DNA of 42,307 nt from Herpetosiphon llansteffanensis (GCF_003205875.1 NZ_PUBZ01000109.1:1-42307), one strand, 5' to 3'. Counted from the stretch's first letter, positions 25,801 through 33,694 are shown. Notes: generated by a model from the sequence alone, not told the origin. Numbers and translations are program-made.

Positions 25801-28307
25801 CCGAGCCAGCAATGACTCCGTTCTCGTTGACGGATTTGGGCTTGAGTGCTGAAGAAATTGCCATGTTGAATGGCGATACGGTAGAAACCACTGCTGAAGA
25901 GCCAGCACCATTCTCATTCGACAATTTCGAACTGGATACGCCAACAACGAACGAAGCCGAGCCAGAAATGACTCCCTTCTCGTTGACGGATTTGGGTTTG
26001 AGCGCCGAAGAAATTGCAATGCTCAATGGCGACACGGCAGAAACCACTGCTGAAGAGCCAGCCCCATTCTCATTCGATAATTTCGAATTGGATACGCCAA
26101 CGACCAACGAAGCCGAGCCAGAAATGACTCCGTTCTCGTTGACTGATTTGGGTTTGAGCGCGGAAGAAATTGCGCTGCTCAACGGCGACACAGCAGAAAC
26201 CACTGCTGAAGAACCAGCGCCATTCTCATTCGATAATTTCGAACTGGATACGCCAACGACGAACGAAGCAGAGCCAGCAATGACTCCGTTCTCGTTGACG
26301 GATTTGGGCTTGAGCGCCGAAGAAATTGCGCTGCTCAACGGCGACACGGCAGAAACGCCCGCCGCAGAGCCAGCACCATTCTCATTCGACAACTTCGAAC
26401 TGGATACGCCAACGACGAACGAAGCAGAGCCAGCAATGACTCCGTTCTCGTTGACGGATTTGGGCTTGAGCGCCGAAGAAATTGCGCTGCTCAACGGCGA
26501 CACGGCAGAAACGCCCGCCGCAGAGCCAGCCCCATTCTCATTCGATAATTTCGAATTGGATACGCCAACGACCAACGAAGCCGAGCCAGAAATGACTCCG
26601 TTCTCGTTGACGGATTTAGGCTTGAGCGCCGAAGAAATTGCGCTGCTCAACGGCGACACGGCAGAAACGCCAGCTGAAGAGCCAGCACCATTCTCATTCG
26701 ATAACTTCGAACTGGATACGCCAACGACCAATGAAGCAGAGCCAGAAATGACTCCGTTCTCGTTGACGGATTTAGGCTTGAGCGCCGAAGAAATTGCCAT
26801 GCTCAATGGCGACACGGCAGAAACGCCAGCTGAAGAACCAGCGCCATTCTCATTCGATAATTTCGAACTGGATACGCCAACGACCAATGAAGCTGAGCCA
26901 GCAATGACTCCGTTCTCGTTGACGGATTTAGGCTTGAGCGCGGAAGAAATTGCGCTGCTCAACGGCGAAAGCAGCGAAACCACCGCAGAACCAGCGCCAT
27001 TCTCATTCGATAATTTCGAATTGGATGCGCCGGCAACGAACGAAGCCGAGCCAGAGATGACTCCGTTCTCGTTGAGTGATTTGGGCTTGAGCGACGACGA
27101 AATCGCCATGTTGAATGGTGAAAGCAGCCAACCAGCTGCCGAAGAGCCATCGCGCTTTGGGTTTGATAACTTTGAGTTTGAAACCCCAAGCAACACGCCG
27201 AACGAAGCAGAGCCAGAAATGACACCGTTCTCGTTGAGCGATTTGGGCTTGAGCGACGACGAAATCGCAAGCTTGGAAGGCACTCCGAGCGAGCCTACAA
27301 CTGAAATCGAAGCCGACGAGCCAGATATGTCGCCGTTTAACTTCGACCAATTGGGGCTAACCGCTGAAGAAATTGCCGCATTGGAAGGCACCGAAGCACC
27401 AGCAACTGAAACGACGAATGAGCTAGAGCCAGATCTCACGCCATTCTCGTTGGCCGACCTTGGCTTGAACGAAGAAGAAATTGCTTCGTTGCAACAAGGC
27501 GACGATGATCGCAGCTTGAAGCTTAGCGAAGAAGAATTGATGGGCATCGATTTTGCCTTGCCAAGCGCCGAGCCAGAACCAGAGCCAATCGTTGCTGAAG
27601 CATCGGCTGAGCCAGAGATGACCCCATTCTCGTGGGAAGATCTGGGCTTGAGCGATGATGAAATTGCTTCGATTGAAGCCCCGGTCGAGCCAATCGTTGA
27701 GGCTGCGCCAGCGGTCATTGCGCCAGTTATTGTGCCAACTCAGCCAATTATTGCTGAAACGCCTGCACCAAAAGCTGAGCCAGAACCAGAGACCAAACGC
27801 GCACCGTTGTATCCGGTTTCGCCGCGACCACGCGAAGAAGATCAACGGCCACGCGATCGCTTATACAATGTTTCGCCACGGCCTGAGCCAAAACCAGTGA
27901 CGGAAACGCCAGCGGTCGAAGCCCAGCCAGTGGTTGCCCAAACACCACAGCCTAGCGCCAGCCCAGCTGTAACCAGCGGCGCGAGTGGCGATGGTCCCGA
28001 CTTTAGCGAATACTATCAACAACTCGAAGCTGATCCCAGCAACCATGGCTTGCGAATGGCCTTGGCGCGCATGATCAGCCAAACCGCATCGGTCGACCAA
28101 GCATTGACCGAATACAAACGGCTGATTAAACAAAATCAACTGATGGATCAAGTAGTTGATGATTTGCAAGATCTGATTGAGTCGCACGATGACCCAGGCT
28201 TGCTCCAACGGCTGCACCGTGCCTTAGGTGATGCCTATTCTAAGCAAGGACGCTGGCGTGAAGCGATGGATGAGTATGGCTGGGTGCTAAATAAACCACG
28301 TCGTTAA
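22848..28307 (+). CDS. Giant acidic TPR protein with PFSLxDLGLSxEEIAxL tandem repeats
   Basis: About 1819 residues, not assigned to a named family. Residues 1-240 are TPR units (AYRILGESYLNRQDLAKAVE, VHVGLGVTYERQGNLAAAIR). Residues 253-297 form a charged helix (KADKERLAREAVEQAERAE). Residues 350-1615 are a low-complexity acidic region carrying some 25 copies of a motif close to TPFSLTDLGLSAEEIAxL. Within it, 934-1400 are nine near-identical units of 51-52 residues with no lysine or arginine. Another proline-rich linker leads to C-terminal TPRs at about 1718-1818 (ALGDAYSKQGRWREAMDEY). The ATG at 22848 follows GGGAGGAG by four bases. The stop overlaps the roadblock start. No signal peptide or membrane helix is seen, so it should be a cytoplasmic scaffold. 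Confidence 0.9.
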   Translation: MALTTIQALYDEARSALETGKEERAIGASEHLLESFPYYLEAYRILGESYLNRQDLAKAVEAFERVLRSDPENIPVHVGLGVTYERQGNLAAAIREFEQAFEIKPDLPELRSQVLRLYTEAWGSENARILLKKAGLGRMYVRGRRFDKAIQEFNDVLADDPKRVDIAVALAEALWRNGQEAEAAEVASDILRDYPDMLKANLILGYHLLSAGDPKGRTLWQHAQQLDPSQGVAYALFDGMLPPVEAPDTKIEAFDEAAWKAKKADKERLAREAVEQAERAERERIAAEQASKAPAASWLAEVEAEPVAVGVAAHGDDDFLRSLLFGDFGAAPASPPAQTTSAEPAYDVDFNLDDLGLDIQPFSLDEVDESDPFSNKSSTPAAEPVLTPVMPEPEPVVANTVDPDDFELPSDLTPFSFGDWDESDIDDIPGIGSDTGKLPEQLQPFSLENFDDVQPETNTKAQDDDVVLPNTLKPFSLDELSFDEIDTPSEPSMPFSRDLPRYPDSEEESTGFSWQQPRSRSRSIFGAQPEPEFNQDEEDDAGIFNRMVIKKQTQTLPPLVEPVYDPSDSDEEAMNFFSNDNVDLRNYDEHDLHTADTEPAITPFSLTDLGLDAAEIADYNAMGNLDQPQTQADEELEIKPFSLAELGLSDDEIALLQASDDSALPTDPTNDESGLTPFSLNEFGFDAPAASDEQAFSFDEPNITPFSLDDLGLDADEQALYSGEFKATPAAEPTPKVEEEPNMTPFSLTDLGLDADEIAQFEAMNQAPAADDEFNFDGGLQPFSLDDLGFDQEPQAYEEPVRELSDSSQPFSLNDIGLSAEEIAAIEQAGQNQSDDPIFDNLLGIGQHQGYVDLTDIINQFDDPESQTEEIDRIALALHDNGIQIRDGDEVINMDEEFSGDEADAYETEEPLANFIAGDFDQPVSYNQQSTDLEPAMTPFSLTDLGLSAEEIAELNGESSETTAEEPAPFSFDNFELDAPATNEAEPAMTPFSLTDLGLSAEEIAMLNGDTVETTAEEPAPFSFDNFELDTPTTNEAEPEMTPFSLTDLGLSAEEIAMLNGDTAETTAEEPAPFSFDNFELDTPTTNEAEPEMTPFSLTDLGLSAEEIALLNGDTAETTAEEPAPFSFDNFELDTPTTNEAEPAMTPFSLTDLGLSAEEIALLNGDTAETPAAEPAPFSFDNFELDTPTTNEAEPAMTPFSLTDLGLSAEEIALLNGDTAETPAAEPAPFSFDNFELDTPTTNEAEPEMTPFSLTDLGLSAEEIALLNGDTAETPAEEPAPFSFDNFELDTPTTNEAEPEMTPFSLTDLGLSAEEIAMLNGDTAETPAEEPAPFSFDNFELDTPTTNEAEPAMTPFSLTDLGLSAEEIALLNGESSETTAEPAPFSFDNFELDAPATNEAEPEMTPFSLSDLGLSDDEIAMLNGESSQPAAEEPSRFGFDNFEFETPSNTPNEAEPEMTPFSLSDLGLSDDEIASLEGTPSEPTTEIEADEPDMSPFNFDQLGLTAEEIAALEGTEAPATETTNELEPDLTPFSLADLGLNEEEIASLQQGDDDRSLKLSEEELMGIDFALPSAEPEPEPIVAEASAEPEMTPFSWEDLGLSDDEIASIEAPVEPIVEAAPAVIAPVIVPTQPIIAETPAPKAEPEPETKRAPLYPVSPRPREEDQRPRDRLYNVSPRPEPKPVTETPAVEAQPVVAQTPQPSASPAVTSGASGDGPDFSEYYQQLEADPSNHGLRMALARMISQTASVDQALTEYKRLIKQNQLMDQVVDDLQDLIESHDDPGLLQRLHRALGDAYSKQGRWREAMDEYGWVLNKPRR
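25647..27047 (+). repeat. Nine tandem 156-bp coding repeats
   Basis: Eight units of 156 bp and a last one of 153 bp begin at 25647, 25803 and so on, each encoding E-P-x-M-TPFSLTDLGLSAEEIA, a short TAET linker, then APFSFDNFELD. Units 5 and 6 encode identical proteins. Diverged units continue on both sides, so the array grew by recent unequal exchange inside an older repeat region. Copy number is likely to vary between strains, and assemblies may collapse it. Confidence 0.93.
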
Positions 28308-28687
28308 TGCACCAAGCGACTGAAGAAAGGCTAAACCGTATGCGTCATATCGTTGAGGACTTAATTCGGGTTGAAGGGGTTATCGGCAGCCTATTGGTAG
28401 GCCGCGATGGCTTGGTTATCGCCAGCACCTTGATCGAAGATGAAGATGCTGAAGTATTGGGCGCGATGTCGGCAGCAGTGTTCGGCGAAATTGATAAAGC
28501 AACCAAGCGCATTGGCATTGGCACGCTGGTTGATGCAATTATTGATGCAAAAGATGGTTCAATTCTGTTGCTCGAAGCGCGCGACGTGATCTTGGCAGTT
28601 GTAACTCAGCGCATGGTCAATCTTGGCTTAGTCAAGATTGAAATGCGCCGCGCTGCCAAAAACATTAGCAAGGCTGTGCCAATCTAG
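28307..28687 (+). CDS. Roadblock/LC7-domain protein (MglB-like)
   Basis: A 126-residue single-domain protein. The pattern IRVEGVIGSLLVGRDGLVIAS, then a helix (EVLGAMSAAVFGEIDKAT) and VDAIIDAKDGSILLLEA matches the roadblock/LC7 fold used by MglB and other regulators of small GTPases. The ATG at 28307 overlaps the giant TPR gene's stop in TAATG, so translation is coupled. An ATG at 28340 with AAAGG nine bases upstream is an alternative start that would still keep the whole domain. No Ras-like GTPase is in the window. The partner is likely the TPR protein or a GTPase encoded elsewhere. Confidence 0.9.
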   Translation: MHQATEERLNRMRHIVEDLIRVEGVIGSLLVGRDGLVIASTLIEDEDAEVLGAMSAAVFGEIDKATKRIGIGTLVDAIIDAKDGSILLLEARDVILAVVTQRMVNLGLVKIEMRRAAKNISKAVPI

Positions 28688-28711
28688 GCCGAATTGCTTA
28701 ATTATTGCTCA

Positions 28712-28743
28712 GCGAGTCACCGTAACTGGTGGCTCGCTTTTTT
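28712..28743 (+). terminator. Rho-independent terminator after roadblock gene
   Basis: GCGAGTCACC and GGTGGCTCGC pair through ten positions (one U-G) around GUAACU, followed directly by six U residues. Confidence 0.9.
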
Positions 28744-28761
28744 ATGCCGAGCTGGCAAGTA

Positions 28762-28770
28762 TGCTACAAT
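28762..28770 (+). promoter_or_regulatory. Extended -10 promoter of ndk
   Basis: TGCTACAAT is an extended -10 box (TGn plus TACAAT at 28765-28770). No good -35 is visible, as is usual for this class. Transcription should start near 28777, 58 bases before the ndk start codon. Confidence 0.55.
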
Positions 28771-28834
28771 GCCCACGATTGAATTAACGATCCCTATTTT
28801 TTTGATTAACAAAGCATAATGGAGGCATTTCTCT

Positions 28835-29284
28835 GTGGAAAAGTCATTGATCATCTTAAAGCCTGATGCAGTTCAACGTGGCTTGATTGGCCCAATTTTG
28901 ACCCGCTTGGAAGCTCGTGGCTTGAAATTCATCGGCATCAAGTTGTCGCAAATCAGCGGCGATTTGGCTCACAAGCACTACGGCGTTCACGAAGGCAAGC
29001 CTTTCTTCGCTGGCTTGGTTTCGTACATTACCTCAGGCCCAGTGCTCATTGTGGCTGTTGAAGGCAAAGATGTGATCGAAATTGTGCGCTCAACCGTTGG
29101 CGCGACCAATCCCGTTAAGGCTGCTCCTGGCACCATCCGCGGCGATTTTGGCGTAAACATCGGGCGCAACTTGATCCACGCCTCAGATTCACCTGAAAAT
29201 GGCGAAAACGAAGTGGCGCTGTTCTTCAACAGCGAAGAATTGATTCGCTCAGAGCGCTCAGTCGATCAATGGATTACCGAGTAA
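28835..29284 (+). CDS. ndk: Nucleoside diphosphate kinase
   Basis: A 149-residue enzyme that moves the gamma phosphate of ATP onto other nucleoside diphosphates via a phosphohistidine. The N-terminus EKSLIILKPDAVQRGLIG and the active-site NLIHASDSPENGENEVALFF, with H115, are diagnostic; length is normal. The start is GTG with GGAGG nine bases upstream. It is a single-gene unit with its own promoter and terminator. Confidence 0.97.
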   Translation: MEKSLIILKPDAVQRGLIGPILTRLEARGLKFIGIKLSQISGDLAHKHYGVHEGKPFFAGLVSYITSGPVLIVAVEGKDVIEIVRSTVGATNPVKAAPGTIRGDFGVNIGRNLIHASDSPENGENEVALFFNSEELIRSERSVDQWITE

Positions 29285-29301
29285 TCTGATTTGCTCGACT
29301 G

Positions 29302-29335
29302 GCCTTGGGATGTTTCGGCATTCCAAGGCTTTTTT
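29302..29335 (+). terminator. Rho-independent terminator of ndk
   Basis: GCCTTGGGATG and CATTCCAAGGC form an eleven-base-pair stem (one G-U) with loop TTTCGG, followed by six U residues. Confidence 0.9.
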
Positions 29336-29434
29336 ATGTTAATCAGGCCTCGCTTGGTGTTTGGGTAGGTTTAAACCAATCATTGGCCAACAGCATGCCT
29401 CATCCCTCAATTTAGCCACAGATTGGCTATGGGG

Positions 29435-29747
29435 TAGGTTTTAAGATCCCCTCACCCCAACCCCTCTCCCGTGCGCGGGCGAGGGGCTTTTTCACCCAGA
29501 TCGCTGGGAAACCAGCGTTGACTCCCCCTCGCCCGCGTTCAGTGGGAGAGAGGGTCGGCTTCCAAGGGTAGGTTTTAAGATCCTCTCACCCCCAACCCCT
29601 CTCCCGTGCGCGGGCGAGGGGGCTTTTTCACCCAGATCGCTGGGAAACCAGCGTTGACTCCCCCTCGCCCGCGTTCAGTGGGAGAGGGGGCTGGGGGTGA
29701 GGGAATGCTCTACAATCGCTCAAAACCTACCCTTGAAAGGATCTAAG
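29435..29747. repeat. C-rich hairpin repeat copies 3 and 4 in tandem, 134-bp period
   Basis: The gene-free stretch 29336-29853 is dominated by two head-to-tail copies of the C-rich hairpin element. The first begins TAGGTTTTAAGATCC at 29435, the second at 29569; the copies differ at few positions and one C. Each has arms like CTCACCCC(C)AACCCCTCTCCC and GTGGGAGAG(A/G)GGG. The right end (29717-29747) carries the inverse of the flank seen at 2395-2424. Further right are GCCATAGATGGACACAGATTTTTAGGATTA-type short repeats. No gene. Confidence 0.88.
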
Positions 29748-29853
29748 CCCCGACCCCTGATCCCTCAATTTAGCCATAGATGGACACAGATTTTTAGGAT
29801 TAGGTTCGCGCCAACCCATAGCCAATCCCCTTCATCCCTTATCCCTCATCCTT

Positions 29854-32055
29854 CTATTTAATCTCGACTCGATCAAGCTGAAAACCAAGTAGGCGCAAGG
29901 GATCGGAAGCCCGCGAACTAACTCGCGTTGCTAAATCCTCGGGGCCGCTGACGAAGGTGCTGCTGGCAAATTCGATCAAGAGGTCACTGCCTTGGGGCTG
30001 GGCTGGCAGCGTAATTTCCAGCCACTGCCAAGCTGGGATAAGTTGGTAATTGTCGATTAATTTGCCATTCACGCTCACGCTGATGCGGGTTGGTTGCCAA
30101 TCGTTGGTGAAGCCATTCAGGTGCAGACGCAAGGTTTGGGTTTGGCCAGTTGCTGCTTGCGGGAAGCGCAACGCTGATGCTTGGCTGCTCCAACGAAAAT
30201 CTGGCGAATTATGCTCGCTTTGATAAAACCCGCGCACATAGCCATAATCCAAGCCGCTGCCAAGATCGATCGTCGTGGTCGGCACGACGGTCAAATAGTC
30301 CCAAGCCCAATCCAAATCGTTGATAATTTCGACATCGCGGAAGTTGAAACGGGCCAGCGCTTGCGAAATTTGGCCTTGGCGTTGCAGCAAATTGCCTTCG
30401 AGCATCAAAATGCGCGCCGATTGAATCGGGTTGTTTTTGGGATTTGCCTGTTGGTAGAAAGCCAGTGCTTCTGCTGGTTTGCCCTCGGCTTCGAGCAATT
30501 GACCGTTGATCAACGCCAAACAGCGTCGTCCGGTATAGGCGCTGATGCTGGTGTTTTCGCTGCGACCTTCAGCATCGATGTGGTCGTGCAATCTTCGCGC
30601 TGCTGCTAAATCTCCAGCTTGCAGCAAACCTCGAATTTCTTGGCATTGGTTGGCTTGCTGCACTCCAGCAAAGCCCAAGCGCACATCTTGCCACACGCTG
30701 CGCACGCCCACCGCTTCGGGCAAATAGAGATATGATGGCAATACGATGAGCCAGATCAAACCTGCGCTGGCCCAAGCATAGCGCTGTTGGCGAATGCTGG
30801 CCCAAGTTTCGCGCCATTGCACCACGCCACAAACAGCATAAATCATGATAAACGGCAGTAGTGGTTGGCGAAAACGAGCAATCGCAAAAATCAGCGAACC
30901 AACAATAATGTTATAGCCCAGCCAACCAAGCACCAATCCCTTGCCTGCACCAGATTGTTTGCGCCACAAACCAAGCACCGCCAAGCCAACAATCACAACA
31001 TACAGCGTATCGTCGAGCAACAACCCAAGCAGATGCGGCAGGGGCACGCGGCCATCAACATAGCCATCGGTCAGGTGCTCGGCGCTATCAAAACGCACCT
31101 GCAAAATATCCAATAATTCGAGCGTTGTTTTGCTGATAAAGCGTTGTGGATACTCGCCCAGCCATGTAAAGCCTTGGGCATAGGCCTGATTTTGGCGGGC
31201 TGCCTGCGAGCCTTGGCAAACTAAACCATTGCCGCCACATAAGATTTCGGCCAGGCGCGTGCCATTGCGGCCTTCAGGCGTGGCAATTTGCGCACCGAGG
31301 GCAAAATTATAGCCACCTGTTGTATCGACCAAAATTAAGCCATCGCCATTGCTCCAACGGTTGGTTGCGAAGGCCGTCCATGGCAAGACAATCATGCAAA
31401 CGCTGAGCGTAAAGCCAAGCACTGGTTTGATCATTGCCTGCCAGCGTGGGCGTTGGTTCTGCCAAATTTGCCAAGCAATCCAGAGGGCTGGCAGCGGCAG
31501 CCAAGTTAAAATGATAGCTCGGGTTAGTGCAGCCAAGCCAAAGCCAACCCCGGCCAACAGCAAATCACGCCAATGGCGGGTGCTGGCCCAACGCAGCAGC
31601 AACAAATTAGCCGCCAAGAAAATACTCAAAAACAGGGTTTCTGAAAGCATAAAATAGCTAAATGCAGCGAACGAATAGCCGAGCGCCATCATCCAGCCTG
31701 CAATCAAACTCACTCGTGCTTGTTGTTCTGCTGGAGCTAGGCGTTTGGCGATGCGCATCGTCAGCCAAACGCTTAAAACACTGAGCAACGCTTGGCTGAG
31801 CCGTGGTGCCCAGAGCGCACTATTGCCAAATAGCTTGATATGTGCCGCCAAAAAACTAACGTAGAGTGGTGGTCGCGTCCAGATCCAGCCATCAAAAAAC
31901 TGGAATTCGCGACCTTGGGCCAGCCAAATCGCCGCGCCCCAGTATTCGCCTTCGTCGCTAATCCAATCTTTATAAGGCAGCAGCCACCACGTTGCGAGGC
32001 GCAAACCAAGAGCTGCCAGCAAAATGATAAGCGTATGCAGAGTATATCGTTTCAT
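29854..32055 (-). CDS. GT39/ArnT-type integral membrane glycosyltransferase with C-terminal TPR and beta domain
   Basis: A 733-residue protein. The N-terminal half has about ten to twelve membrane helices, and the first external loop carries the acidic pair DEGEYW after LLPYKDWIS. That is the usual catalytic position in dolichyl- or undecaprenyl-phosphate-dependent glycosyltransferases (PMT/ArnT). After the last helix (AGLIWLIVLPSYLYL), residues about 470-570 hold a TPR-like segment (ALAFYQQANPKNNPIQSARIL), and the last 150 residues are beta-rich (LRLHLNGFTNDWQPTRISVS), resembling a carbohydrate-binding fold. It would transfer a sugar on the outer side of the membrane; acceptor unknown. The ATG at 32055 has no strong ribosome site. 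Confidence 0.82.
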   Translation of the reverse strand: MKRYTLHTLIILLAALGLRLATWWLLPYKDWISDEGEYWGAAIWLAQGREFQFFDGWIWTRPPLYVSFLAAHIKLFGNSALWAPRLSQALLSVLSVWLTMRIAKRLAPAEQQARVSLIAGWMMALGYSFAAFSYFMLSETLFLSIFLAANLLLLRWASTRHWRDLLLAGVGFGLAALTRAIILTWLPLPALWIAWQIWQNQRPRWQAMIKPVLGFTLSVCMIVLPWTAFATNRWSNGDGLILVDTTGGYNFALGAQIATPEGRNGTRLAEILCGGNGLVCQGSQAARQNQAYAQGFTWLGEYPQRFISKTTLELLDILQVRFDSAEHLTDGYVDGRVPLPHLLGLLLDDTLYVVIVGLAVLGLWRKQSGAGKGLVLGWLGYNIIVGSLIFAIARFRQPLLPFIMIYAVCGVVQWRETWASIRQQRYAWASAGLIWLIVLPSYLYLPEAVGVRSVWQDVRLGFAGVQQANQCQEIRGLLQAGDLAAARRLHDHIDAEGRSENTSISAYTGRRCLALINGQLLEAEGKPAEALAFYQQANPKNNPIQSARILMLEGNLLQRQGQISQALARFNFRDVEIINDLDWAWDYLTVVPTTTIDLGSGLDYGYVRGFYQSEHNSPDFRWSSQASALRFPQAATGQTQTLRLHLNGFTNDWQPTRISVSVNGKLIDNYQLIPAWQWLEITLPAQPQGSDLLIEFASSTFVSGPEDLATRVSSRASDPLRLLGFQLDRVEIK

Positions 32056-32331
32056 CGTGTGAGATAGACCATCGAAGATCGTCTATGGCTAAATTGCATT
32101 TCAAGGCTGCAAGCGTAGACGAGATGGCCAAAATATGCAAATTATTTAACCACGAAGAGCACGAAGAGCACAAAGTGTAGATTTTTCTTCGATAGCAAAT
32201 AAGCGTAATTCAGGCATCGACCAAATAATCTATTAGCGTTCTTCGTGTTCTTCGCGGTTAACACGTTTCTACAGCATGTCATAGGGTAGCCTAGTGCTTT
32301 TGGGGGTCAGCAAACCTTACCATGCAAGCGC
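32056..32331. repeat. Divergent intergenic region with paired CACGAAG repeats
   Basis: AACCACGAAGAGCACGAAG at 32148-32166 faces the inverse copy GCGTTCTTCGTGTTCTTCGC at 32236-32255, so the 115-bp segment can form an imperfect hairpin. The rest of the region shows nothing gene-like. Confidence 0.65.
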
Positions 32332-32359
32332 TTGACATCTGCGTAGGCTATGCTATTCT
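32332..32359 (+). promoter_or_regulatory. Strong promoter before the unknown gene/ssb unit
   Basis: A perfect TTGACA (32332-32337), a 16-base spacer and TATTCT (32354-32359) preceded by TGC, an extended -10. Transcription should start near 32366, which rules out the frame's first ATG at 32350. Confidence 0.75.
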
Positions 32360-32418
32360 GTTTAGAACAAATGTACTACAGCGCTGATGAACGATATATT
32401 ACGAATGGGGAACCGAGT

Positions 32419-32997
32419 ATGCAAGCAAGACAACAGCTAAAATATGCCTTAGTCGAATACACCACCAACAAAAATTTTTGCAATGTTTACGATGCTATGG
32501 GCATTGAACGGCTTGAGTGGGAAGTTGTGAGCTACGATCGTACGCGGCGCGTGCATCTTGATCGGGCGAATGCCTACTTGCCGATTTTGCGTTGCAAATT
32601 GTTGGTGCACCATACCTTAACTGGCAAGGCATTTGAGCCAGGTTGGAAGCTTGAGGTATTTGGTGGCTCAGTTCGCGATGATGGCATCGAAAGTCGTTTG
32701 TTCAAGGTCGAATGCGATCCTGGAGCCGATCACAAGTTTGCGCGCTTTCCAATTCGCTTATCGATTACAATCGGGCCTGGCAAACAAACCGCCACCGGCG
32801 GGATTGCGCCCGATGGCAAGCCAACAACCCAACTGGCAATGCGCTTTCCTGCCGACGATTGGCTCGGCATTTGCCTCGAAATTCGCGACTTTTTGCAGCA
32901 GCATCAAGCCCAACTCGAAAGCTACCGCAAAAATCTGCAACGCGAGCGCCAAGAACAACGCCGCAAAGATATTCCTGCTCACAGCGCAGCTGCTTGA
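32419..32997 (+). CDS. Protein of unknown function upstream of ssb
   Basis: A 192-residue soluble protein from the ATG at 32419 (GGGGA eight bases upstream). The ATG at 32371 lies only about five bases after the predicted transcription start and would add 16 residues (MYYSADERYITNGEPS), so it is a real alternative. The middle is beta-rich (LPILRCKLLVHHTLTG, WKLEVFGGSVRDDG, FARFPIRLSITIGPG). The end is a long charged helix (QLESYRKNLQRERQEQRRKD). No family is recognised. It lies 52 bp before ssb with no terminator between, so the two are probably cotranscribed; a link with single-stranded DNA is a guess from that position. Confidence 0.75.
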   Translation: MQARQQLKYALVEYTTNKNFCNVYDAMGIERLEWEVVSYDRTRRVHLDRANAYLPILRCKLLVHHTLTGKAFEPGWKLEVFGGSVRDDGIESRLFKVECDPGADHKFARFPIRLSITIGPGKQTATGGIAPDGKPTTQLAMRFPADDWLGICLEIRDFLQQHQAQLESYRKNLQRERQEQRRKDIPAHSAAA

Positions 32998-33049
32998 GCA
33001 TCGATATAAATATGACGAGTTTTTACGTTAAAACGGAGGATCTACCACA

Positions 33050-33634
33050 ATGGCCAAGGATTTAAACAAAGTTCAATTGACCGGACGCTTGGGCGCAGAC
33101 CCTGAAATGCGTTTTACCCCCCAAGGTACCGCTGTCACAACCTTTCGAGTTGCCTCAAACCGCACATGGAAAACAGCCGAGGGCGAACAACGCGAAGATA
33201 CCGAATGGTTTTCAATTGTGGCTTGGAACAAGCTAGCCGAAATTTGTAATCAATATTTGAATAAAGGCACGCGGGTGTATGTTGAAGGCCGTTCGCAAAC
33301 CCGCTCATGGGTTGAAGAACAAAGCGGCCAGACGCGCTACAAAACCGAAATCGTTGCCAACGATATGATTATTCTCGATGGCCGCCGCGAAGGTGTTGCT
33401 TATAATTCCGAAGACCCAGAAGAAGAATGGGCTAGTGCAGCACCCGAGCCAGCTCCTGTTGCCCGCCAAGCAGCTCGTCCGGCGCAACCAGCACGCACCA
33501 ACGGCAATGGCAATGGTAATGGCGCAAGCAGCCCTGCCAAAGCCCCAGCGCGCAGTGCTGCTCCAGCTGCAACCCAAACGCGGCCAGCTTCACGCAAACC
33601 AGTTGTCACCGACGAAGACGATTTGCCATTCTAA
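33050..33634 (+). CDS. ssb: Single-stranded DNA-binding protein
   Basis: A 194-residue SSB. Residues 1-110 are the OB fold (NKVQLTGRLGADPEMRF, TTFRVASNRTW, EWFSIVAWNKLAEIC, GTRVYVEGRSQTRSW). A flexible linker rich in alanine, proline and a GNGNGNG stretch leads to the acidic tip DEDDLPF, which recruits replication and repair proteins. GGAGG lies ten bases before the ATG. It coats single-stranded DNA in replication and repair. Confidence 0.97.
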   Translation: MAKDLNKVQLTGRLGADPEMRFTPQGTAVTTFRVASNRTWKTAEGEQREDTEWFSIVAWNKLAEICNQYLNKGTRVYVEGRSQTRSWVEEQSGQTRYKTEIVANDMIILDGRREGVAYNSEDPEEEWASAAPEPAPVARQAARPAQPARTNGNGNGNGASSPAKAPARSAAPAATQTRPASRKPVVTDEDDLPF

Positions 33635-33657
33635 ATTGGCTCGTAGGGTATAACGAT

Positions 33658-33694
33658 AAACACCACCATTCGTTGTGAATGGTGGTGTTTGTTT
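33658..33694 (+). terminator. Rho-independent terminator of ssb
   Basis: AAACACCACCATTC and GAATGGTGGTGTTT form a perfect 14-base-pair stem with loop GUUGU, followed by GUUU. Confidence 0.88.

Noticed and set aside
25628-27718. A 696-codon open frame on the minus strand across the tandem repeats, coding a serine/alanine/asparagine-rich protein
   Set aside because: It is the antisense of the giant TPR gene. The repeat unit is a multiple of three and lacks stops in that frame, so one open unit makes all units open. No ribosome site or independent evidence supports it.
32350-32418. The first ATG of the frame (32350) as the start of the gene before ssb
   Set aside because: It lies upstream of the predicted transcription start and overlaps the promoter's spacer, so it would not be in the mRNA.
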